A stretch of DNA of 62,266 bases from Rheinheimera mesophila (GTDB lineage Bacteria; Pseudomonadota; Gammaproteobacteria; Enterobacterales; Alteromonadaceae). Each line of letters opens with the position of its first letter. The stretch's first letter is position 1. Under the pieces are notes generated by a model, which saw nothing but the letters and a program-made list of their open reading frames with translations, was not told where the DNA came from and did not search any database. The stretch spans positions 1 to 62,266 of the forward strand of contig NZ_LAVS01000088.1 in the NCBI RefSeq assembly GCF_000986865.1. The letters are read 5' to 3'. Position numbers and translations under genes: made by a program. Shown piece by piece: positions 56,109 through 62,266 of the stretch.

Positions 56109-57203
56109 TTAATCCTGTCTTAATTTCATCATGTTCTCAAACCATGCGTTTATAGAGAATTCGTTAGCTATCTTGTGCCTGCTTTGTGCAGATTTCTGCT
56201 CAAGTAGAGAGCCGTTATCCAAATAATTAACAATAACCTTGGCCCATAAGTCAATGTCAAGATCAATTCTACTGCCTTCTAGCTCTGTGACGATAAGCTC
56301 TGCTCCTTCACCATTCGACACGATAGGCACACAACCACAAGCCATACTTTCAAGTAATGAGTAATTAGCGAATACAATATCAGCAGGAAATAAAAACAAC
56401 TTACTTCGAATGTGATAATCAACAGGATTCTTTACAAAACCTAACGTTTCTACAACGTTTAACAAACCTTTATCTTTAATTTTTTGAATTACATGCTCTT
56501 CCTCTGTAAGGTCAAAACTAAGGCTTCTATCATCCAAAGAGTTAAACCCGGCTATAACTACTTTTATTCCGGGTCTGTGCTTGCGTACCGCATCAATAAC
56601 ATCAACTAAGAATGAAACATTTCGCTGTTTCCTGATACTGTTTAAAAATAGAATATCAATATCGCGTTTAGTACTCTGGCCTAGCTCCGAATCAAATGGC
56701 ACGCAATTATATAAATACCTTAATTTATCCGAAGGAAATCCATTTTTTTTATACTCTTCTATTATATTTTTCTCTTTGGCTATTACCCTAAATGCTGCCT
56801 TAGTTGCAAAAAGGTGCTTAAGGTAATTTAGGCTAAACCTTCTCCCCTGACTCCTTTGCAACTCCCCGCCACGATAGATAACAATCAGCTTTATCTTCAA
56901 GATGAAACAAAGTATTGTATATATGATAAACATATTACCGGTATCGTAAAGTTCAACAAATTTTGGTTTTAGCTTTAGGAGTTGACTTAAACACCTAACT
57001 GTTGCTGAAAACTTATTTACGGGTAGAACTTCTATGTCTGCAGAATATTTCTCAGCATAAAGCATACTACTCTGACTCTTATCACTGACGAGATATTTTA
57101 CACTGATACCATTTTTCATGTATTCAGCGGCTTGATAACCAACCTTATCTATAAAGTGCTCCAAACCAAGCACTAGCGTATTAATTCTACCGTTTTCTGT
57201 CAT
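56109..57203 (-). CDS. GT4-family glycosyltransferase
   Basis: About 364 residues with a GT-B fold. The C-terminal donor domain is clear: DIDILFLNSIRKQRNVSFLVDVIDAV, FVKNPVDYHIRSKLFLFPA and NYSLLESMACGCVPIVSNGEGAELIV, the usual ES(M)ACGCPVV-type motif. Two hydrophobic stretches near residues 90-115 are probably membrane-associated. The ATG at 57203 is preferred; an in-frame GTG at 57245 would add 14 residues. It ends 5 bases before wzy, so translation is closely linked. Confidence 0.85.
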   Translation of the reverse strand: MTENGRINTLVLGLEHFIDKVGYQAAEYMKNGISVKYLVSDKSQSSMLYAEKYSADIEVLPVNKFSATVRCLSQLLKLKPKFVELYDTGNMFIIYTILCFILKIKLIVIYRGGELQRSQGRRFSLNYLKHLFATKAAFRVIAKEKNIIEEYKKNGFPSDKLRYLYNCVPFDSELGQSTKRDIDILFLNSIRKQRNVSFLVDVIDAVRKHRPGIKVVIAGFNSLDDRSLSFDLTEEEHVIQKIKDKGLLNVVETLGFVKNPVDYHIRSKLFLFPADIVFANYSLLESMACGCVPIVSNGEGAELIVTELEGSRIDLDIDLWAKVIVNYLDNGSLLEQKSAQSRHKIANEFSINAWFENMMKLRQD

Positions 57204-57322
57204 AAAGCACCGAATGACCTTATTCGCAATGCGAGCATAGAACACTCGCTACTAATATGATTTTACCTGTTAAGAAAAAACTATATTCTCTACTTTTTAT
57301 AGCTTTCTATATAACTAAAAAG

Positions 57323-58732
57323 TCATCGAATTTTTGGTTTTATTTCATGCCATAAATATCGGATATCAGACTTGAAGCATACCAGAGTAGCGAAGAGTAC
57401 AATAAACCAGACACCGAGATACCCATATGTGTAGTAGTCTCCTAAAAATATAGTTAGTAAAGAGCTGCCAAGCAGCAAAAGCACAAAGCTATACATTCTG
57501 AACCTAGGAAATACTCTCCAGACCGAAAAAGAAAATTCAGTTCTCATTATAAAGAATATAACATACGCGATTGCGTTACTAATTATCGCACCGGCAGCGC
57601 CAAACAATGGAACTAACAAAGTACTAATGACAACATTAGTAATGAACGCTGTTAATGTTACCCAAATAGTGAGATGAGTTCGCTTGGTTATGCCAATACC
57701 AATGGATGTGACTTCTGACAAAGTATACATCAAAGGTGGTATTAGTGAGCCGAGTAGCAGATACTTAACTGATGAATATTCAGCGGGCAGTAAATAGTCT
57801 GTGATCCATGATAGCATTCCGCATAAAGCACAAACCACGCACATAGCCATTAATACTTGATTACTTACCGAATATACTCTGGCCATATCCACGTTTTCTG
57901 CTTGCCACCTGTAAACAGTTGGGGCCCAAATCACAGTGAAAATAGACTGGAAAACGCCGGCAACAGCTGCAAAACTGGCAGTAATAGAATACAAACCAAG
58001 TTCTGATAAAGGTGCATAAATTCTTAATGTTAAAGTACTTGTCGCAATTAATCCCCAATATATAACACCAGAAAATACGAGGGGCACACCAAATCTCAAT
58101 AGCGACGTGGTAGAGGCAGAATCAGTTTTACTTTCGACAGCGCTAAGCCATTCGCTCCGGGTGTTCCACACACATGTAACAAGCACCGTTGACGTTGAAA
58201 TCAAAAAAGCCAGTTGTAAATTTAAAAATTCTCTACTCATACCAGCAAAAGCTATGGAACAGACGGCTAATAGCATCACCAATTTCGGGATTAGTTGACT
58301 CATAGAGTAAGCCAAACCACGTTCTTGCATACGTAAAATAAGGGACAGAAATCTGGAGACAAAAGCAGCAATAACACAATAAAGGGTTATCCAAAAGAAC
58401 TCTGATTTAGCCTCACCATACATAAAAAGTGCTATATCTTTTGAAAATGGGGCTGTAACAACGGTACCCAGTAGTAAAAACAAAAAACCAGGGACAAAAC
58501 AGGTTTTAAGCAACATCGACTTATTATCTGTTTCATAATAGTCCCTGACATAAGCCTGATCTAAACCCAAAACTGATACAAGTAAAGCAAATGAGACAGC
58601 CACATTAAGAACATTGAGGCGTCCAATATCTTCCATGCTAAACGTCCATGCCAATACTGGGACAGTTATAAGACCAAGAAAAGCAGCACCGATCGGGCCA
58701 AGTGCAAAAGCACCTATTTTTTTTAAATTCAT
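57323..58732 (-). CDS. Wzx-type polysaccharide repeat-unit flippase
   Basis: A 469-residue membrane protein with about twelve to fourteen TM helices. It starts MNLKKIGAFALGPIGAAFLGLITVPVLAW, a MATE/MOP-superfamily pattern typical of Wzx, and has no glycosyltransferase motif. It exports undecaprenyl-linked repeat units to the periplasm for Wzy. Position between the wecF-like gene and a GT4 supports this. Confidence 0.9.
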   Translation of the reverse strand: MNLKKIGAFALGPIGAAFLGLITVPVLAWTFSMEDIGRLNVLNVAVSFALLVSVLGLDQAYVRDYYETDNKSMLLKTCFVPGFLFLLLGTVVTAPFSKDIALFMYGEAKSEFFWITLYCVIAAFVSRFLSLILRMQERGLAYSMSQLIPKLVMLLAVCSIAFAGMSREFLNLQLAFLISTSTVLVTCVWNTRSEWLSAVESKTDSASTTSLLRFGVPLVFSGVIYWGLIATSTLTLRIYAPLSELGLYSITASFAAVAGVFQSIFTVIWAPTVYRWQAENVDMARVYSVSNQVLMAMCVVCALCGMLSWITDYLLPAEYSSVKYLLLGSLIPPLMYTLSEVTSIGIGITKRTHLTIWVTLTAFITNVVISTLLVPLFGAAGAIISNAIAYVIFFIMRTEFSFSVWRVFPRFRMYSFVLLLLGSSLLTIFLGDYYTYGYLGVWFIVLFATLVCFKSDIRYLWHEIKPKIR

Positions 58733-58810
58733 ACTTTTACTGAATCATCTTAAAAATCATAACTTTCGAAACCTATAGAAGAACTGACCAATACTGAAGA
58801 TAACAACTAT

Positions 58811-59851
58811 TTAATCAAATAAAGAATCAAGCTGCCTGTGATAATTTTCCATAGAAAAATATTTTTCGACCATATCAACATTATGTTTATTAAAACAAAA
58901 ATCCAATTCTTTAAAATCTACTACGTCTCGAACTGTTATATTTTTTTCCTTGAACAGCGCCCATTGAGTTGTATCGCTTCGCAAATAAACAGTCTTACCC
59001 AAACCCAGTAAGGTGATAGTATTACCCATTGCTTGCTGTCGCTTATGATTAAAAATTGCAATATCTATAGAACCCAAAAACTCTAAATAATTGTCAAAAG
59101 ACATTATCTCGGTAATGGGTCTAAACTTGTCACCAAATAGTTCCGTGCCCAGAGCGATCACCTTTTCAGCATATAACTTGGAGCCGTAAGATAGTGGCAC
59201 GTATATACAAATGGCATCATCTTTAAAAGGTAAGAGCTTCTCAAAGACATCAATATGATTATTAGTTGGGTCTGCAGAATTCCCTATTTGGATATTTATT
59301 ACACTACGGTTCTTTTCAGGTATTTCATAAAATTTATACAAATTACTCTGGTACATTAAGCATTCATGGTACTGACCTTTTGCACTGTACCAGTCTCTCG
59401 CTAACTCAACATCACCTCTGATGTAGGTTACTAAATGCCCCATATTTCTAATCACGGAGCCGCGGAAAAATTCTCTGATTTTCCACCTCCAGTTTTTTAC
59501 TCCCACACCACGAGAATAAAGATCACCTCCCCAGATGATCCAATAACATTTTTTCAGTAACCACGGAGTGAAAAATAGGATTTGAACTAAACGAAAACTA
59601 AATAAACCATGCAAAAGAACTCTATCAGCTTGATGCATTTTCATAACTAAAACTAAATGGTACTTAATTCTTAAGAAAAGAGTATTGACTAAAAATAATT
59701 TAACATTTTCACTATAAACCACTTCATCTTCTGCAAGATCAGTCGTAAGCAAAAACTCATGATCAACTGGGCTAAAACGCTCGTTAACTAAGTTTATAAA
59801 TGGAAATATAAATTTAGTACTACTAGCAATATGTAAAATCTTTTTAGTCAT
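58811..59851 (-). CDS. wecF: WecF-like dTDP-Fuc4NAc transferase (GT56)
   Basis: A 346-residue cytoplasmic glycosyltransferase that resembles WecF, the Fuc4NAc transferase of enterobacterial common antigen. Recognised blocks are IIWGGDLYSRG near residue 105, IQIGNSADPTNNHIDVFE near 188, VPLSYGSKLYAEKVI, and FNHKRQQAMGNTITLLGLGKTVYLR. WecF adds Fuc4NAc from dTDP-Fuc4NAc to a lipid-linked disaccharide. Together with the wecE-like gene directly upstream, it predicts Fuc4NAc in the glycan. The acceptor may differ from ECA because the rest of the ECA gene set is absent. Confidence 0.88.
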   Translation of the reverse strand: MTKKILHIASSTKFIFPFINLVNERFSPVDHEFLLTTDLAEDEVVYSENVKLFLVNTLFLRIKYHLVLVMKMHQADRVLLHGLFSFRLVQILFFTPWLLKKCYWIIWGGDLYSRGVGVKNWRWKIREFFRGSVIRNMGHLVTYIRGDVELARDWYSAKGQYHECLMYQSNLYKFYEIPEKNRSVINIQIGNSADPTNNHIDVFEKLLPFKDDAICIYVPLSYGSKLYAEKVIALGTELFGDKFRPITEIMSFDNYLEFLGSIDIAIFNHKRQQAMGNTITLLGLGKTVYLRSDTTQWALFKEKNITVRDVVDFKELDFCFNKHNVDMVEKYFSMENYHRQLDSLFD

Positions 59852-59894
59852 TTATATACACATCTAATATAAGGCCATTTCATTTGTTATGTTT

Positions 59895-61037
59895 TTAAGT
59901 TATTTGTTGTGAAAAAAAATCCAAGACGGCTCTAATCACTTTTTTGCAATCATCGCTACTCATACCATAATAAAGTGGCAAACGAACTAACCTATCACTC
60001 TCTGTTGTTGTGAAATCGTCGTTACCGACGAAATCGCCAAAGCTTTTACCCGCCATAGACGAATGCAAAGGCACATAATGGAACACAGCTAAAACCCCAC
60101 AATCCTTAAGATAGCTTAGTAGCTGAGATCGCTGATCTAGATTACTTACTTTCAAATAAAACATGTGTGCGTTGTTACTGCACTCCTCAGGGATAGTTGG
60201 TAGCGTTATGACATTCCTTTCAGCAAGTGTTTGTAGCCCTTTATGATATTTATTCCATATATCTTTACGTTTAGTTTGAATTTTCTCGACGTTCAAAAGT
60301 TGGCTATATAAATACGCTGCTTGTATTTCCGAAGGCAAGTAGCTGCTACCAACATCAACCCAAGTATATTTATCAACCATACCTCTGAAGAACTGACTAC
60401 GATTTGTCCCCTTCTCTCTAATTATTTCGGCACGGTGAATAAAGCGCTCATCGTTAATAACTAGCAGCCCGCCCTCACCGCCACTTGTGATATTTTTTGT
60501 TTCATGAAAACTAAATGCAGCCATGTGGCCACGAGTACCAACAGGTGTGTTTTTGTAAAACGCATAAAACGCTTGGGCAGCGTCCTCAATTACGAAAAGA
60601 TTATATTTATCAGCAAGTTGCATTATAGCATCCATATCACAGCTTACGCCTGCGTAATGTACTGGAACTATTGCTTTGGTTTTCTTCGTAATAGCGCTTT
60701 CGATCAGCCCCTCATTAATATTCATAGTATCAGGACGGATATCCACAAAAACTATTTTTGCTCCTCGCAACACAAATGGGTTGGCTGTGCTGACGAAAGT
60801 GTAACTTGGCATTATGACCTCGTCACCTGGCTCAATATCTAAGAGAATAGATGCAAGCTCTAAAGCGTGAGTACAAGACGGTGTCAACAGAGTTTTAGGG
60901 CATCCTAATTGCTGCTCGAACCATTTCTGACATTTCAAAGCGTACGGGCCATCACCACACAGCTTTGCTCCACGCATTGCGTCCAGTACAAATTGATCTT
61001 CATCACCTGTGTACGGCGGGGTATTAAAGGGAATCAT
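59895..61037 (-). CDS. wecE: WecE-like dTDP-4-amino-4,6-dideoxygalactose transaminase
   Basis: A 380-residue PLP aminotransferase. Lys181 in AFSFHETKNITSGGEGG has the same number as in E. coli WecE, and MIPFNTPPYTGDEDQFVLDAM is the WecE-type N-terminus. It aminates dTDP-4-keto-6-deoxyglucose, giving dTDP-Fuc4N. The dTDP-sugar precursor genes rfbA and rfbB are not in the window. It is upstream of the wecF-like gene by 43 bases. An open fragment ends 2 bases before its ATG. Confidence 0.9.
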   Translation of the reverse strand: MIPFNTPPYTGDEDQFVLDAMRGAKLCGDGPYALKCQKWFEQQLGCPKTLLTPSCTHALELASILLDIEPGDEVIMPSYTFVSTANPFVLRGAKIVFVDIRPDTMNINEGLIESAITKKTKAIVPVHYAGVSCDMDAIMQLADKYNLFVIEDAAQAFYAFYKNTPVGTRGHMAAFSFHETKNITSGGEGGLLVINDERFIHRAEIIREKGTNRSQFFRGMVDKYTWVDVGSSYLPSEIQAAYLYSQLLNVEKIQTKRKDIWNKYHKGLQTLAERNVITLPTIPEECSNNAHMFYLKVSNLDQRSQLLSYLKDCGVLAVFHYVPLHSSMAGKSFGDFVGNDDFTTTESDRLVRLPLYYGMSSDDCKKVIRAVLDFFSQQIT

Positions 61038-61414
61038 ATTTACACTCTTCTAAAGTTTCTACTTAAATTTTGATGACACACGTTCAATTTGTTAAACGTC
61101 TCGCTATGAACATCTAAATAATGCTCAGTAATAATAAATGCTCTATCTACAATAATGTCTTCAAACAAATACCAGAAGATGCTCCTCACATGATAATCAA
61201 AGCGATTCTATAAATATAGAATTGCCCACTTCAGCAACGACATCAAAACTTGGTATGTTTGATATTAGTATACAAAAAAACATGACGAAAAATTGAAACG
61301 CGCCTGTTTACCATGGGATAAATGTAGCTCTAGAAATCCAACTTTAAAAATATGAGTTCACAAAGAGTGACTAGCATAATTCTTGTTATCGAAAAATAAG
61401 CGTATTAAAGATAA
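61038..61414. other. 377-base gap between WbqC and wecE genes
   Basis: No intact gene is seen in this gap, which is much larger than the others in the cluster. It is AT-rich. Two overlapping open segments in different frames on the minus strand are described separately as a possible pseudogene. Confidence 0.6.
61040..61283 (-). pseudogene. Probable frameshifted short gene or remnant
   Basis: Segment A (61283 down to 61197) opens with ATG and reads MFFCILISNIPSFDVVAEVG..., ending at TGA. Segment B (61207 down to 61040) is open for 55 codons in the frame one base away and has no ATG; it contains DYHVRSIFWYLFEDIIVDR. The two overlap by 11 bases. Removing one base near the overlap would join them into an 81-codon frame ending 2 bases before the wecE ATG. 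I do not recognise the protein. Either a small gene has been broken, or this is the end of a deleted larger gene; a sequencing error is also possible. Confidence 0.4.
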
Positions 61415-62107
61415 TCATTTATTAAAGGTTTTCATAAAACTAACTGCGTTTGGACCTTCATTAAAAATCAGGTCCAAGACTGTGACGCCGTGCTCAAAAG
61501 GCTTATGAAGCTGTCTATAATCTGGATAGCCTGAGTAGTCCATCCACTCTACTTTTATGCCAACTTCTTTTGCAAGCTCCATATCAAAGTAATCTTTTGC
61601 TGCAGGACCGCTTAAGTAGGTATCTGCTCCACACTGCTTACAGATATCGAGCAACTTCATCGTTTTACCTTCGACTAATTCAAATTCACCGGACCAACGT
61701 ATTTTCGTTTTGATGCCTAAAATCTTGTTAATAGTAGTTATAAAGTTATAGTTTATATTACTTAGCTTGTCTTCTTGGCAGTCCATGTATAAATTCTCAA
61801 TCTCTCTTCGGTACTCCTCGAAAAAAGTTGCTTTAGAGTAGTTTTGAGTAATGCTCTTCCAATGTTTTTTCGACCAACTTTTATCTGACACAGTAGTATC
61901 GATTATTTTCTGCTCAAAATCTACTTGGTTTACAGGAATAGTTAACCACTGTACACCTTGTGATGTCATAATTTTATTTCTGTTGCGCCAGTCTCGTCTT
62001 GTATACTGAGCATCATCATAAAGAATAAATTCATCTACAGAATTAATAAGGTCAAAATATCCTTTCCAAGGAATGTAGTTTGATTGGACAATGGCCACTT
62101 TTTTCAT
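61415..62107 (-). CDS. WbqC-family protein
   Basis: About 230 residues. It starts MKKVAIVQSNYIPWKGYFDLINSVDEFILYDDAQYTRRDWRNRN, the WbqC signature, and also contains the typical TYLSGPAAKDY and YPDYRQLH segments. WbqC proteins are found in many O-antigen loci and are thought to act in modified sugar or amide synthesis, but the reaction is not established. The ATG at 62107 is chosen because the longer frame (start 62140) overlaps the upstream gene and lacks the family start. AGGA is 11 bases upstream. It overlaps the neighbour's stop (ATGA). Confidence 0.87.
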   Translation of the reverse strand: MKKVAIVQSNYIPWKGYFDLINSVDEFILYDDAQYTRRDWRNRNKIMTSQGVQWLTIPVNQVDFEQKIIDTTVSDKSWSKKHWKSITQNYSKATFFEEYRREIENLYMDCQEDKLSNINYNFITTINKILGIKTKIRWSGEFELVEGKTMKLLDICKQCGADTYLSGPAAKDYFDMELAKEVGIKVEWMDYSGYPDYRQLHKPFEHGVTVLDLIFNEGPNAVSFMKTFNK

Positions 62108-62266
62108 TTTAATATAATTCCTGAATCCTGATGTAAACAAATCTGTTTTGCCGGTGAACCGATGTTTTTAGAAAACTCTTTAGTTTCTGACAAAACAAGT
62201 GAGTTTGCACCAATTAAACTTTCTTTTCCTATTACTACATCTTGAACACATACTGAATTAAAGCCA
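62104..62266 (-). CDS. Hexapeptide-repeat acyltransferase, C-terminal end (5' part outside window)
   Basis: The last 53 codons of a gene that runs off the right edge. The visible sequence, VVIGKESLIGANSLVL...FSKNIGSPAKQI, is the end of a left-handed beta-helix acetyltransferase: regular hexapeptides followed by the usual GSPAKxI tail. It likely acetylates an amino sugar; in this context it could N-acetylate a 4-amino sugar such as Fuc4N, or O-acetylate the glycan. The stop overlaps the WbqC start by four bases, so the two genes are coupled. Confidence 0.8.
   Translation of the reverse strand, partial: GFNSVCVQDVVIGKESLIGANSLVLSETKEFSKNIGSPAKQICLHQDSGIILK

Noticed and set aside
48109-62266. 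ops/JUMPstart element for RfaH
   Set aside because: No GGCGGTAG-type core was seen; the start of the operon lies outside the window.

Overview
The window looks like a chromosomal segment of a free-living gammaproteobacterium, most likely of the Rheinheimera/Alteromonadales type. This is inferred from gene content: a fused trpC(F), a complete rsxABCDGE-nth block, a yjbEFGH exopolysaccharide operon, tandem tRNA-Asn genes, and many genes whose catalytic residue numbers match the E. coli proteins. No phage, integrase, insertion sequence or CRISPR array was seen.

The left half (1-38 kb) is core metabolism. It begins inside trpD and runs through trpC(F), trpB and trpA to a bidirectional terminator. 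Next come a secreted M14 peptidase, an RND efflux pair with a divergent LysR regulator, an outer-membrane barrel, uvrB and a MATE exporter. A 480-base non-coding stretch with hairpins and a DnaA-box-like palindrome leads to a strong promoter driving three near-identical tRNA-Asn genes. After these are a degenerate GGDEF-EAL membrane protein, rsxABCDGE with a 120-bp tandem repeat in rsxC, and nth. A LysR gene faces an isocitrate dehydrogenase/DUF6671/Sua5 operon across a perfect 22-bp palindrome. Then follow gloA, an aspartoacylase, bfd, DUF2750, a periplasmic cyclophilin, a YqaA/MAPEG pair, tdk, a glycosyltransferase and a response regulator with a TPR-like tail.

The right half (37.3-62.3 kb) is almost entirely minus-strand surface polysaccharide genes. 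Read in the direction of transcription (right to left) it contains: a hexapeptide acetyltransferase cut by the window edge, a WbqC protein, a probable frameshifted fragment, wecE- and wecF-like genes, a Wzx flippase, a GT4, a Wzy polymerase, a GT2, a second GT4, PglC-, PglD- and PglE-like genes, ugd, and galU with a terminator. Two tandem WbpM/PglF-type dehydratases, yjbEFGH, rfbC, rfbD and galE follow. Together these predict a Wzx/Wzy glycan begun with a bacillosamine-type sugar and containing Fuc4NAc, a hexuronic acid and perhaps Gal/Rha. The stretch from about 52.7 to 62.3 kb is visibly richer in A+T than the rest, as is usual for horizontally exchanged O-antigen loci.

The signals most worth a second look are: two mutually exclusive hairpins over the MAPEG start, one of them a GGGTCAGAG palindrome; the frameshifted fragment before wecE; the LysR/IDH palindrome; the intercistronic terminator after yjbE; the paired long dehydratases; and the mixed bacillosamine/Fuc4NAc gene set.
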